A stretch of 64,000 nt of DNA from Plectosphaerella cucumerina (GCA_020746995.1 JAGPXD010000007.1:2046001-2110000), one strand, 5' to 3'. Shown: positions 21,401-35,200, counted from the stretch's first letter. Numbers and translations are program-made. The notes: generated by a model from the sequence alone, not told the origin.

Positions 21401-23582
21401 ATGTCCTTGCCATTAACCACGCGGCACCTCCTGGGTCCCCCCCTGTGTGCCGTGAAGCCCTTTCGCCATAGCCCCACGCCGCCGCTGCCCTCCTCCCCTT
21501 GCCCCCTCTCTCCGTTCAGTACCTCGTCGTCCGTGCGTCAAGGCTCTGGCCTGAGGGCTGACAGCGCCCGACCGGGCAGCCCCTCCTTCGGTCCTGTCTT
21601 GCCCTGCCACTCTTGCCCCGCGGTGCAGCAGGTGGCCCCGGCCGCGGGCTTGGATCTGGCCGACTTCGCCTGTCCATTGATAGTGACCATCATGGCCACG
21701 GTCTCGGCCGTATTGGTCGACCGCGAGAGAGAGAGAGACATGACAACGCCCGCCGGCCGGGGGTTCCTCCGCCTCAGCTACGAATCACATCAGTACTACC
21801 CCGTAGGCCAATATTCAGGTCGTTCCGTGAGCCGAATACACGATGATACCATGTCCTTCATCGACCACCCGGCAACAGGCTTTCCTCGCCTCACAACACG
21901 TCACATATGGGCGTTTCATGGCGCGGTGACGGCCTTGCATGACCAAACGTTCCAACCCGCGCCATGCCCGTCACCAAGCTTGCTAGGCTGCTAGCTCTCG
22001 GCCGGCCGGCCAAGCCCCCTTCGCCGATCATATCCCCAAACACCTGCCTACTGCAAAGGGCCTCCTCAAAGGCAGTGTAGGCCAAAACCCAGTTTCATCA
22101 TAACGGGTGGCTGGCAGGCTGGGCTGCTCCCCCGCACGCCCTCTGGCCCTCCTCGACAGCTGATCATGACGAGATTACGGCCCTGCGGCCCCATCGACTG
22201 TCTTGCCCCCAAAATGACTCGCAAGCTCGCGGCCTCGCATGCTAGTTTTGCCAATAGGGCGGCCTTCCGGCACTGGTGCCGCTAGTGGAACAAGGTCCGA
22301 CAGAGCATGTCGACATCCGCCGCTTGCAAGCAACTTGGTATGTGCTTCTCCCATCGGAGAGGGTGCCGAACGGCCACGAGGGGGGATGATGGGCAGATAG
22401 ATAGGCTTTTCATCAGGACCTTTCCAGAAGGAGGCGGCCGAGGGGTCATCCGAGTCATGGCCGTCATCGGTCATCAGGGCTCGCCGGTAGCCAAGCCCAT
22501 CGTCCGTTGTAGAGACCGAATAGTCTACGTCCGATGACAGTCATGGGCAAATTACTGCCTCGGATGCGCCCGGTTTGACTCGTATATCCCGCCTTCGGTG
22601 CCACTGGTACCACCATGAACGAGTCAAGACTCGAATCATCACGCCAGACAACGACCATCGATGTCCTGGCGATATCCAGACCTGACAGCCCCGAAAAGCT
22701 GGAGGGGGGTGTAGCAGACCAGCCGGCTGGCCTGGCCGCTTCGGTGAAAGCTACTGCCAGACGACGTGATCGACCCTAGCTCGCCGATCCGTCACGCCCC
22801 GTGCGCTCGACTATTGACAGTGCGCGGCCGCTTGGCTAGCTGACGAAACACGCTGAACTCGATGGCTCCGATGCTCAAAGAAACCAACGTGGAAAGAGGA
22901 ATTCTGGCTTGTCCTGCTAGTCCGGAAGAATGACTTGCGCGGCCAAGAGGCGGCTCCTGCGAAGCGGAGTCGGTGTTGATATGCCAAGATATAACCTGAA
23001 AGAGCAGATCGACGCGGCCGATAGCGCCCAATGGCCCAGACAACGGTGCGGTGCCAGCTGCAGCAGGATGAGGGCGCCAGGGCGGGAGCTATGTCAGTAC
23101 GAGGATCAGTACGAGAAACACTGGTTCGAGGGCGGCTGGTGGATGGCCATCATGTGTGACGGCAACACCAACGGATCGGGGCGGGAATACGTGCCCGAAG
23201 ACCGGCGTCTGGTCCATCCTCTTAGTTCTCACCCCTCGGGTCAGGGGCCGGCCAGGTCGTCTCGACGGAGACAAAACCAATAGCCGTGATGCATCCCAGG
23301 GGACAACTCCGATGTACCAGTACAAAGTGCGCAGAACCTGGCTAGTAATGCCAGCACCGCGCTTCCGGAAAATCCGAGGCAGTCATCGTGCTTGAGGAGC
23401 ACGGTTCAGCTGCCAAATCTCTCCATTCATCGTATCCCAAAAGCATCGACAGCTCCCGGCATGCTCGGACAGGCAACCGTGGGATGGGCTGGCAGGCGAG
23501 ATGAGATGAGAGGTGGTCTGATGGCCGCTGTCCGAGATCACAGAGATCAAAAACAACACCGGAAGACTTGTGACATCTGGCC

Positions 23583-23639
23583 ATGAAGCTGGGCGTCTTG
23601 GCTGTGTCCTCTCTTGCCTCTGCAGCGAATGCCGCGTGA
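23583..23639 (+). other. Signal-peptide-like mini-ORF, possible orphan first exon
   Basis: An 18-residue frame reads MKLGVLAVSSLASAANAA and then stops. It has the form of a secretory signal peptide: a basic n-region, a hydrophobic core and an AXA-type cleavage site. A good splice donor (GTGAGC) begins at 23635, inside the last sense codon, so the frame could be the first exon of a secreted protein. The acceptors I tried within about 120 bases lead quickly to stops. It may be a relic or chance. Confidence 0.2.
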
Positions 23640-26600
23640 GCCGCGGGAAGCAAAAGACTCCATGGTGCCCGTCCAGATGATGTCTGAGAGCAGCAATATA
23701 AGCCTCATTCGTGCAGATGCATGATGACAGCCAGGGCACCGCCTTGGTATCGATTTTGACAAAGTCCTCGGCTCATCCGTGCATCATGTGCCTGGCCCCC
23801 ACACGAGCAGGGCATACGAGCAGTCTCGTCGTGCGGAAAAGCACTGCGGAAATCTGCAATTTGTCCAAATCTGACGAGTTTCGCCACCGCAGTGGAAAGC
23901 CCGTCGTCTTTGTACCACGGCAGCAGAGTCCAGGTGCTGGCGAGCAAGTTCCACTGGCCGTGATGTCCGTCCATGAGCGTCCATAGATGGCCACACGCGT
24001 ACCAGCAACGCTTCAGGGGCGTCTCGTCACGAGGGCCACACGCGTCGGCTGTGCTGCGACGTGCTCAGCACGCCGACAAAGACAGACTTCTCGCGCGCCG
24101 CCGTGCCCGAAACCATCAGGGGATGGGCGAGGCCCAGAGACATCGAGGGTCCCCTGACGCCTAGCCAGACGGACAGCCCGTCTTGCCCATCCGCAGGCCC
24201 GAGACAACCAAATCTGTCGAGCATTGTTAGCATGTTGACTTCTGAGATGAGGATGGCCGTGCGCCGCAAACCCTTCTTCGCCCCCGGCCATGCCGTGAGC
24301 TCTCTCTCCTTGTACACACAGACAGACAGGCCGGCCACGGCGACCAGAGTCTGCAGGCCTCCTTCCCGCCGCTGGTCCGCAGGTGATTCCGCCTCCTTTG
24401 GCACGGTCTCGCCCCACGACCAGGCCCCAGAGAGCCTGAAAAGTGACACGCAGCGTCCGAGCGCAAAACCCCATCGGGGAGCTCTCGCCTCTCCAAGCCT
24501 GGCAGACCCGATGTTGCTTCTTCTTTCGCTCTTGCTGTTGCTGTTGCTGCCCTAGCCTGGCCTGGCGAAAATGTAGACCCTGTCTGTGTAAGAGACAGAG
24601 TGTGTGGGTGGGTTGGTGCGGTGGCCATTGCTGGTGGTTCCTGGTGCTGCTTCTGCGGCGGGCATCACATGAGTGCACACCGCTCTTCGAGCTGCAGGTG
24701 TCCTTTGCAGGATGATTGACGTCTGGGTGGCATCGAGGCGACGAAAGAAGGGTTGCCGTGGGTCTGGCGGCAACCTCGGCTCTCTCGGCCGGCATTGAAA
24801 ATGACACCTTGATTGCAGGGGCAGAAGGGGCAGAGGGGGCATCTGGTCGGCGACTTTGCCCCCTTGCAAAATCTGCGAACAGGGCGATGGGGATGCGAAC
24901 TGCTGCACCCAAGGCTCCGAATTGCCGCTTTTGTTGCGCGGCGGCGTGCAGTAAGAGTGACAGTGGCAGTGGGCGGAGGAGTCAGTCACCTGCAGGCTGC
25001 TTGCGGGCCCTGCTGCAGGTTCTTGACTGAGGTGCTTGCAGGATGCAGGGGATGGGCAGCATCGAGACCCATCGCCACCTGGTGTTGCTGGCGGATGTGC
25101 CTTGTTATCGGGAGAGAGATGCGGCGTGCCCCCCGACGGGCCATGTCATGGTCCCCCCCAGTCACCTTTTTGGCGGTGAGGTCGTTGCAATGCAGTGCGT
25201 GTGTGTCTGTGTGTGTGCGTCCGGGTTTGTCGTGGGCGAGTGGATGTCTGGGCGGCCGTGGGCGAGTGCGGCGTCGGCTCCCTTCTTCCCCTTGGCCGGG
25301 TCTTCCCCGCTGGCGACTGAAGAGCCCCTCCCGCACCGTTGGCCGCCCGATTTCGAGATGTGACCGATGAAGTTTTTGCTCCTCCGCGACTCCAGAAGAT
25401 GATGGAGCCGAGGGAGCATCTCAAGTGGATCGGGTGTTGTTCTTTTGAAGATTTGATGGAGGTGGAATCCTACTCTGTCCCTGGTTTGGACGCGGCTGGA
25501 AGCATATGACGGTGGTTGGTCTTCCTTCAGACGAGAGGAGGAGGAGGCTGGCATGATGCATGCCGGCAGGCAACGGACGATGGATTCCGTCGTGGCCTCG
25601 GGGAGTTTGGCCGACACTCGGTTCACGTTGCGTTGGCGGTGCGTTTGCGTTGCATCATGATACTACCTTCCCACGATGTTCCTGGCTGACGCGGACTTTG
25701 CGGAGTGGGGGGAAGGAGGTTGGTTGGTCCTTCCAGGTTCTCCGTGGTCAATCTGTTGTTGTTTGTTGTCTGTCACTCACAGGGGCCACCAACCCCGCCC
25801 TTTCCCGCGGAAGTCATCCGACGAGGGTAACCTTGCTTCAAGGGCAAGAGCGATTGATGCTTGTGGCGGCTCACCACCAGCCACCACACTCTATGCACGT
25901 GACTGACCAGCCCCCCTTCTTCATCCTTGTCTCTTCCCCCCCATCACCCAAGATCATCGCTGGGCAGCCAGCCAGCCAGTGGGAGCCAGATGATGGGATG
26001 TGATGGGATCCCTGTCATCAGGGCTCGGACAATATCTTAACCTTACCCACCACCACCACATCACCCATTCTCATCGTGCCTTGCGTGCCTGAACAGGTAC
26101 ACACCGGTCGCTGTCGGCCAATCACACACGGCGCGCCGTTCCGTGTCGTGGAATTTTGTACGCGGAGGGGACGGGAGACGATTGCAGATCGTGTGCGACC
26201 AAAATCGATGAGCCTTCTTCCTTGATGTTCCTTTGCCCCGCCCGGGCTATTGGACCCAATTCAACCCAAACGACCGACCACCCCCTTTGCCCCTCGACAG
26301 TACCACGGATGCCTATGGAGTACAGATCGCTACCTCTTCCCCAACCACCACGGCATTGGGATTCGGGACCGACAGTTGGTCTGGAACGGATTTTATGTTG
26401 GAACGTTTCCAGGGTCGTCGCCGACAAAGTCTGGTTCCCATGAAACCAAGAGGCCTTTAGCGGCGCTGCAGCTTTCAGTTCGTGGGGCCTGGCTTGGGGA
26501 ACTCCTGCAGGTTCGCCGAGCGTCCGCCCGCCCGCCCGCCTCGGGCACGCGAGTCGCTAGCCTGCAGCAACGCATGCAGAGGGTTCGTCTGAAGCCTCGT

Positions 26601-29600
26601 CTCCTGCAGCAGCCCTCCGGCAGCGACCGAGGATGATGCCACTCCCGGCGTCTCAAGGGAGCCCAGTGAACGTTGACTCGTTACACAAGACGCGTCTCTC
26701 GACACGAAGACCCCTCCGAGCAAGCAGGCAAAGGCAAGCAAGCAAGAAGCTCCCGCTGCATGCCCGACATCTGCATCGCAGTCTGTTTCCCGACGGTCGC
26801 AGAGAGGGGCCGCACCGGGTTCCGAGGTGTTGGGACTTGGTGCCCGGCTGCCGGGGCGCGGGGCTTTCCTCGCGCGTTCACCCTGACTGTCGGAGATTGT
26901 TCCCAATAATAGGCCATGTTCTCTGTCGGCATCAGGTCACCCATCAATAGAGCACACCGACCAGTGTGTCGCGTCCCGCGGCGAAGGGTCTCGATCTGAC
27001 TTTTGCTCGGCGGACAGGGGCATGGCCCATCAGGCTGAACGGCTAAGTTGTCGCTAGACGAAGCGAGCAAGGGGAAAGGGGCATCTCGGGCGGGCGCGGA
27101 GACCAGCCACCTTCTTGACCGGTGAACATCTTGTCACACGATTTCGGGTTTGGTTCATACGTATGTGAGGCACACCCGTCGCCCTGCAGGAAAGAGAAGC
27201 CATCCCCGGCGCAGACGACTCGCGGCGAATGACTGATTGCTTACAAGTACTTTGCCTGAACGAAGATGGAGTCTGACCCCCAATGTGAAAAGGGGCTTCG
27301 GGGGCTCTCGAGGGAAAAGGCTCGTGTCCGGAGGTGCCAGGTCAAAGACCAGGATGATCAGCCAGGGGGTGTGCCCTTCCAGGACTTGACAGGTGGGCGA
27401 TCCTCGTGGCCGTGGCCTGCCAATGTAACATGGGCCGGGGGTCCAGCTGCCAGTCTAGGTTCGCTTAAAGCAGGCGTCGGCCACCACTTGACTTGACTGG
27501 CGTTGGTTTTGGCGGCGACCGAGGCGCATCTGCGAAAATAGGGGGCGCGGCCATCGCGCCTACAAGGTACAGGTGTCCGTGTGTGCGTGCGTGTGGCACA
27601 GTCAGTCGCCCGGTATGATCATGTTGCAGGCGTGATGACCCAGTCCAGTCGGGTCGGACTGATTTGTCTTTCTCGCTCGCTGCAAGCCGAAGGGGCCGGT
27701 CTCGGGCCGGGACCAAGGGGGAGGATTCCAATATCTGGGAACGGTGGCTTGCCAAGTTGAAGAGGGATCATGACGCCCTGGGTACGTAGCGTCAGCTCCG
27801 TGATGTTGCCCCGCCTGGAACGAGAACCAGGTGATTACAGTATTGATGCAGCTGCGAAGCCGTTGCCTGATACGGCACGTAAGGCCATATCGCTACCAGT
27901 GTATGCAATAGACAGACGCCACACCACGCCGTCGCCAAGGGCGCAAGTTGAATCAGGGACGACTCGTCTCGACTCAACAATCCTCCCGCTCGATCCCCTC
28001 CCCGACTTCCGGTGGAGTTCGCGTCCCTCGGGAGCCCCTCTGGAGCTGCAGGTCCAGCCAAGCGGCACGAACCTGGAAAGCTGCGTCTTGCTGCGAACGC
28101 CGTTCGGCTTCCCTTGGTCCCGGCGATGATGCGGAGCTGCTACAGCGGTTCGCAGTGCTAGCGGATCTATAGTCGCGCACCCACGTTTTTCGCGTGTGTG
28201 CGTGGTGGCTCTTTTTCTCCCGAAGCGCCAGAGCCTTACTGAAAATCGAAGTTGGTCCGAAAATGGTGACGACGGATGCATGGAAGGAACCCGCTGAGGC
28301 TACTTGCACCGTTCTTCGTCGTCACCCCTGGTCGCAAAATTGTGATCCGGCCGACCGACCTGCGTCGTCTCTCCAGAGCGCCCGCCACCTTTGTCTTGTC
28401 TCGCTCGCCAATGCAGGGGACTCCGGAAGCATGCTCGCTCAGCCATGCCACGCCGTGCCATGCCTTGTCGGTATAAGCTGATCTTGAGTGGTGTGTGTGA
28501 GGGCAAGCCACAGCAGGTGAGGAGTGTGTTCGGCTGTTGGGGTAGCGTTCGAAAAGTCAGACCAGCCAGGGCCACCGGTTGGCGGTACCACCCACACACA
28601 CCACCGGTCGCCCAGTGCCACCACACGTGGCAACAAAACCACGACTGGGAATGGCTGAAGCAGAAACAGCCGGAGTTGAATCGAGCCGTTTAGCTAAGCT
28701 ACCTACCCAAGCTACCGCACCTTACTCGGGGGAAGCTAAGCCGTGGCGGCCCCCTCGACCGGGGCCAGCCGGCGTGATTGGTGCGCAGGTGACGTTTCGT
28801 GCTCGTTTCAGTTGAGTCGACCAGCTCCAGGGGCATGATTGGCCAATGCCGAGCCCATCCACAGGACGGCGGGGGATGGGACGAGCAGCTACACTGGCAT
28901 CGGGCACCGAAATGCCTTGTCAGTTGTCCGAGACTGACTCTCTCGAAAAGCCCATTGTCACATGGCCAGGGGAATGAATTTGAGTTGTCAGGCCATGTGG
29001 TGGGCACTACTGGCGGAAGGCCACTCTGCCGTTCTTGTTCGAGAGAGTACTTCGGGTACGTTAGCCAGGCATGGCACAGGCGCCCTGCGGCCATCCCGCT
29101 ACACGGTAATTATTCAACGGTCGCTGCTTGTATGCGTCAAGGGTAGACACAGGTAGAAAAATACCTATACTCGGGTAAATCCGTGAGCGGTGTCAACTCC
29201 ACGTCCCATATGCCCCTCACCTGAGCAGACGACAGGTGGTGGCCTTCGCGAGTGGCCCGTGAGATGGCTGCGGCGGCCTGTGTCCTCCCTCCCCTTCGAG
29301 CTGTCATCGTGTCAGACAGGCACTGGGGTTCGAGTCGACGACCACGTCCCTTGCTCAACGTTCGTCCCGCCTCGGACTTACCTCCGGGTAGCATTCACTG
29401 GCAGAGGCCGTGGGTTCCTAAGCTCAGAGTAGTAGAGGGGCCGTCTGCTTCATCAAAAACCCTGTTATGACGTGCATCAAAGCGAACATGGCCAGTCCCT
29501 TGCTGTGATCAATGCCCCGCCGATCAAGTTGTCAACTCGGAGCAGAGGCCGAAGCTGAAGGGGAGGAGGCCCCGCGTGTCGCAAGAACAAGATGTTGAAA

Positions 29601-31085
29601 GGATGGCAATAGAAGTCGGCGTTGGGGAACTCGTAGAAACTCGCTGGCGCCTTGGCGACATTCCAATTCGCTATGCTGTGGCGTTACGACGGCGCAGACA
29701 AGGCGAAATATCAAACTTGTCGTTCCATGCCTTGCATGCCCACTCTCAGGCCAGTCGAGCAAGCCCCGAGACAACATCGTCTGCCTCGCAGCCGTCTCGA
29801 GGAGAGTCTGGGACACAAAGGAAACAATAGCCGAGCAAGCCAGAGACATGGTCCATTTTTGGAAGCGCACAGACGAAACCCAGGTCAGGAACGACCCAAC
29901 TAGGCAGGGATCTGGCCACGGTCGGAGACTAGGATCAGGGGACGGAGCCAGGGGGGGGACTAATGCTGGGGGATTTTGGCAGGGGTCAAAGGAGGCAAGG
30001 GGGGAAGAGGTCAGGAGAGGTGGGTGCGACCTGGACCATTGTGGGCAGCAGTGGACACCACCAACGGCACCGGGACAGGCATGCTGCGGGAGACCCTGGA
30101 TCCCGGTACAGAGGCCAAGCCCCCGGTCAGCACACACACGGCCTTTTTGCGGGGTAAAGTGGGGGACATCTTTTCGCTGGTTCCCGCCCGACGCGGCCGT
30201 GGTTTCCAGAGGAAGCTGCGATAGACGAGATGGCGGCTCATCAGTCTGTGGTCCTGACTCCTGCGACAACAGACGCGGCCGAGAGTCCTAAAAACAAATC
30301 CAGCCTGGCGCCACATACCGCTTCGGTTGCCTTTCCGGCGTCGTCTGAGCTGATCCCAGTTCTGCAGGGGTAGTAGCAGAAGGTCAGCAGGTACGAGGCA
30401 GCTTGGTTCCTGCCACAGCGAGAGACCCGAGATGCGACAGTGACGAACATTGCCTCACGGATACAACGTGGACGTGACCAAAACAAGGCTGTACCTTCCA
30501 GACCTACGTACTACCATCACATACCGTTCATGTGCAAGTGTCTCGCGGGGTAGTAATTGCGGCGTGATGATCACATCGGCACGCTGATCACACCTTGCAG
30601 GCTGACGCGCTCTTCCCGGTCAATATCACAACTTCGTTCTGTATCAACAACTTGATGCAATTCTCTCTCGCAGCTCCCCTCCCCGTCGCCGGGCTTTAAT
30701 TTCGGGCATAAGAAGTATTCGCTTACGGGCTTGGCCTTGACTCGAGTAGTCTCGCGCCATGGAAGGAGCTGGTCAACCGGCTTCCTTCCACCTCTTCAAG
30801 CCGGTGTTTCTGAATGCGCCCAATTTGGACTGGTGCTCCTACCAGCCATGCGCTGGAGGCAACCACGAGGGAAGGAGGGCGGGGACGGTGCCCCAAATTC
30901 CACGCCTGCCTCCCCGCCTCTCTCCGCCTAGCGCAGGTAGGTGCAACTGAACAGTGAACACCCACTGAGGGTGCCAGCGTGTCTCACATCCCCACCACCA
31001 CCGGTGCCGTCCTTCACACCACCATCACCACGGCTGCGTTCTCCGGCTTGGAAGCTTTGAACCTGCTTCGCCCGAAACCACCCCC

Positions 31086-31107
31086 GCCACCACCACCACC
31101 ACCACCG
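31086..31107 (+). repeat. (CCA)n microsatellite
   Basis: About seven consecutive CAC/CCA trinucleotides within the gene-free block. Confidence 0.85.
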
Positions 31108-32214
31108 TCAACCGTCGCCGCCGCAGAAACGCAGATCTCTCGCTGCTCCGACAGGCTATGTCTGCATGCATGCAATGCAGGGCCTGCTCCGGAAGACGCA
31201 TTGGAAACTTCCGACTCGGCCTGCTGCACGCCACACGTCGTTTTGTTTCTACACCACTTTCTCCTCTGTCTGGCCCGTGTTTCACGCCCGTCTGCCAATC
31301 ACGCAAGCCAGGCCATCACCTACCTGCGCGCTCGTGAAGACGCTATCCAGTCTTCTGCAAACGCGGCTATTTGCAACCGCAGCCAAGACCCGAGTCATGA
31401 TGTCCAATCTCTCATGTCATCACCACGCACGAATAGCCGCGACCATTCACTTCCTCGCCGCGCGCACCGTGCAAACAACCAGGAATCCCTTTCCTCGACT
31501 GCGTCGGGCCATTCACCATGTGCGCAGAGCGTCCCGCCGCGGCCCGCGCCCGTCCCACACCCCCGACCTTGACTCCAAAAGCGAGTAAGAAACAAGCGAG
31601 CATCCCCCCCGTTGCCGGCCGACAATTGGCGGCGATCCAGTCCGGCCGGCCCATTTACAGGAGCGGCGCCATGTGAGCTGAACATCTCTCGTAGTAGCTC
31701 AAAAAATAGTGCTAGTCGCAGCGAATGCAAACCCGCAAGGCACGCCGGCAGGTGGTGGCGCCCAGCCCGGCGCTCGCAGCAAAATGAGAGGCCCGCAGAC
31801 CCGTCAGGCTGGTCATCCGAGTCGTTTTCTCCATAGAATGACGTTTGCCCGCGTTCCTGGGAGCATTCCGGCAGCCGAACCAGGGAGCGGCTCATTTCGT
31901 CTGCCGCGATAGCCCTTTGGCTGGTTCTGGGATAGATCGAATCCAACCTCTTGGTGCCGGCCAAGGCTGTGAAACGAATCCAAAGGCGGGTTTCTTCGGC
32001 AGCCACGGAAACGGGTCTTTACGTCTTTCTGTTCGGCCTTCCCGCGAGTCTTCCACCTGAATCAGCTTGCGCAGTGATCCCTCTATTGACTGACACTCAA
32101 ATGAGAGACGAAGCGACAACTGCACCCCGCAGGCACCAAGGGGCCTTTGCCACCAGCAGATGACGATCGGCGGACTCCCACTTGACAAGAGCCGGTCCCA
32201 CGAGGCCCGCAGGT

Positions 32215-32284
32215 GGGTGACAAAAAAAGTGATACACTTTTACTGGGGGAGCTCACTATTAGCGTCTCACTTTTTTTGTCACCC
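32215..32284 (+). repeat. Compact perfect inverted repeat, 18-bp arms
   Basis: The arms GGGTGACAAAAAAAGTGA (32215-32232) and its exact reverse complement (32267-32284) enclose 34 bases. The left arm can also form an alternative small hairpin with the adjacent sequence, AAAAGTG-ATA-CACTTTT (32224-32240). The unit is 70 bp with T/A runs unlike its GC-rich surroundings. This resembles a minimal MITE or the fused ends of a DNA transposon. I see no convincing target-site duplication. Confidence 0.75.
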
Positions 32285-35200
32285 GCTTGGCCCGCAAGAT
32301 GCAACTCGCCCAGCTCTTCGTCGAGCTGGATGGGTCCGGTCCTGTCCTGTCCTGCAGCCCTGGACGATATGCCAGTGGCTTCAGCTGTGGGCAGGTGCAT
32401 GTCTGCCCGGGAGCGCTCCGACAGGCCAGACATCACAACATGGCGCCGACCTGCTTGCCCGAAGAGGTCAGGGCCGACCCGTAGCCTGGAGACGACCGGG
32501 GATTATCGAAGAGCGGTGCAGGCCCCGGCCTGCGGAGCCCCCACCATCTCGTCCTTCTGGGTCGACAGCGGTGGCCATTGACGACACTGGCTTGAGTGGC
32601 ATCAAGATTGAATGTTTATGCGTCGTCGGGGGGATCCTTGACCCAATTTACAAGTATTGACAGGGCCATCTTGGCCTTCAGGATGACTTGCCGCTCAGCA
32701 TTGACATTTTCCCCCACTGAGCACTCCGCCTGACAACATCCAAGGGGGCCCGGTCGGACGTGCGAGCGAGCGAGCGCGCGGACGGACCTGACCTGACCTG
32801 TGCGCCTTGTCAAGTGAGGCGATGACCCCTGGTCGATCAATGATCGCCCGGAAGAGAGGCAGCGGCTCGCTCGTCTGTCTGGTGGTGTGTCAGGTCGTCG
32901 CCTCGCGCCGGGGGCCCTGAAGCAAATCCTCGTCAGTCCGGGGGTGCTCGTACCTGCACTGTATGTACCGCCCCCGAAGACCGGCCCGACAGCCTTGGTG
33001 ACGAAGAAAATCAGGCATTGGCCAGGGGTACTTGCGGGCGACGAGGTCTTGGGAGGTGATACTAGCCTTTCCGCCCAAGACGCCACCACGCACGCGCTGT
33101 TATCGTTCCCGAGCGAGGACAACCATCCCCTGTCACGGATCTCGTCAAGGAGGGCGAGGCGTCGTGACCAGTGGTCTTATTGTTTCGTACGACTTCCGGT
33201 CTCGCACCCTGTTGCTTGCAGGCTTGCCGTACCTGCATCCTGGCCTATACCCCCCCATCGCCACTTATCTACTTTGCTCATCTACGGTGGACTCGGCGCG
33301 CGAACGGCCGTGTGCTCTCTGCCCGTGCGTTATTGACGACGACGACAAAGCTGAGCAAAAGGCCAAGCCACACGTCGGGGCCGTCGCCAGCGGTCGCCAC
33401 TCCAGCCCAGGCCAGCCCACCCGCGCAGCGCATGGCTCCCCTGTCAAGCTGCACTGCGCCCCGCCCCTGGGAGTCCTCCAAGCCCTCCTCGGAGTCTTCC
33501 TTTTATGCCGTTTCAAGCCTTGCGAGCTCGGGGCTGAGCGAGGTGAGTCGCTAGAAGCGAGAACAGGCATGGACACTGGCGAATGATCAGCATGAAGCCG
33601 CGCCTGGCGAGCGGTATTGGGTATCCGATGGGAGGAGGTCGACTGGGGTCGCAGCCGGTCACAGGGCCTCGTGGTGAGCTGAGTGAACCTGGCAGCCTGT
33701 TTCTGAGAGAGGGGGCAGTTCGACACCGGAGTCTTTGGTCCCGCCCCGCCGTCGCCCTGTGGCAGCGCCGTTGACGCTGTTGACGGACGGCGCGAGAGCC
33801 CTGAAGGCTTAAGATGATGCCATGCTAGGTACTTACTGGCTTCCACGTGCAATCCCAGGGTCCGGTCCGGTCCCTATTCGACGTGGGCCTGATGGAGGCG
33901 CCAGGGATCTCGCGGGCATGACGACGCATGCAAGTAACTTACCTGCCCCGTACTGACTATTCGTACGGCATACGGCGTACCCGATGGCCTGGCCACCGCG
34001 CTCTACTCGTCCTTCCTGCAGCGATGTTCCCGGAGGGGCCGCCGGAGAAATCAAAGTCGCATTGGAGCTACTTGACGATCAACCGAGGCGGGCAAGGCAT
34101 GTTAGCAGCAAAGAGCTGACGCTATTGGCAGCTGTGTAATTTCCCATGTACGTAAGGAAATTCCCCGTAGCCCCCGAAATACCCTTTCTCTTTCCCCGGA
34201 GGCCCCAGTGGGATGTGGTCCCGTCGATGTTCCAGTCAATTGCCTGCATCTGTAGGATTTTCTCAATGATGACGACGCCGCGGCAGCAACTACGAGTAAT
34301 TCATGCGGCCGACCCGGGCCCTTGGGCGGAGTTGGAGGCGGCACCGCCGGGCTCTCTTCACTGGAAGCTTTCAAATCTCACGCCCCGGCACGTCTCGGTG
34401 ATGCGCGACGTGACCCTGGGCCTCTGAAAGGTCGGCCTGGCTCGGCGGCGAGCGGCGAGCATGAGAGCTCCTCTTCTCGTTCGTCTCCTTCAGGTCAGGG
34501 TCCATCCAGCCAATGTCGGCGTTGGCGGCGGTGTCTTGATGTTCGGGCCGAGCTGGGGGTGGCCACTGGGCCAGCGGATGAGGATGGAACTGGGGTGTTG
34601 CCTGTATTGTTTTGAACGGCCGGGCGGCGGTTGACGCAGGACGGTACGTGCTTTCTGCTTGTATGCGACCCTAAACTGATGTGATGTTCAAGGGCGGAGA
34701 GGGAAACATTCGGGTTTCGGAATGTCCCTGATTGGCTGGGGGGCCGGTCAAAGACCGGACGAAGCTGCGAACCAACCTGGCATGGCAAAAGTGCGAGACA
34801 TGGCATGCAACGCACGGGGAGGGACATCCGGCTTTAGGAGGAGGGGACGATAAGCACGAGCTTGGAGATGTCCTCCTTGGCCTCCGTAGCCCCCTCCATG
34901 TCGAGGATCTGCGGACTAGAGGCTCTAGGGTCCTGGGGCTGACTCTTCTTGGCCAGGTACGCGTGTACATGTACGGCAAAAAAGCGCGTGTGGTGTACTT
35001 TGAGAGCAGATGCCGGCAACCGAAAAGGACCTCTGGGGTTCAGACTGGGCTGGCCTGGGCCGGGCCTGTCGCGATACTCGCGGTAGGATGGCGCTGTTTC
35101 TAGCGCAAGGCACAGTACACCACCGCTGGTCCTGTGACCGACTTGTCCCCTTTTGGCAGCGAAGCCCGGGAAGAGTCGCATCAAGCGGGAAGCGGAGCAC

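Larger units (their letters stand above)
21401..32214. other. Gene-free stretch (left and centre of the desert)
   Basis: Nearly 11 kb with no gene that I recognise. Six-frame open frames are mostly under 150 codons, overlap each other and show proline/arginine/serine-rich composition typical of GC-rich non-coding DNA. Points of structure are the signal-peptide-like mini-ORF at 23583, a (GT)-rich tract near 25197-25222 and a CCA repeat at 31086-31107. Base composition stays GC-rich with no AT-rich islands, so neither RIP nor a centromere-like domain is suggested. Confidence 0.4.

Noticed and set aside
21377..21994. 205-codon plus-strand frame with a CACCATG start context
   Set aside because: The translation has no domain or consistent character, and I found no credible splicing into a longer protein; kept only as context for the leader-like stretch.
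29315..29350. Possible tRNA T-loop (GGTTCGAGTC)
   Set aside because: The flanking bases do not form a T-stem, and no matching acceptor stem or anticodon arm could be found.
29532..30269. 245-codon minus-strand frame in the gene-free block
   Set aside because: Composition is random-like, rich in Pro/Ser/Cys, with no motif, and comparable open frames exist in other frames.
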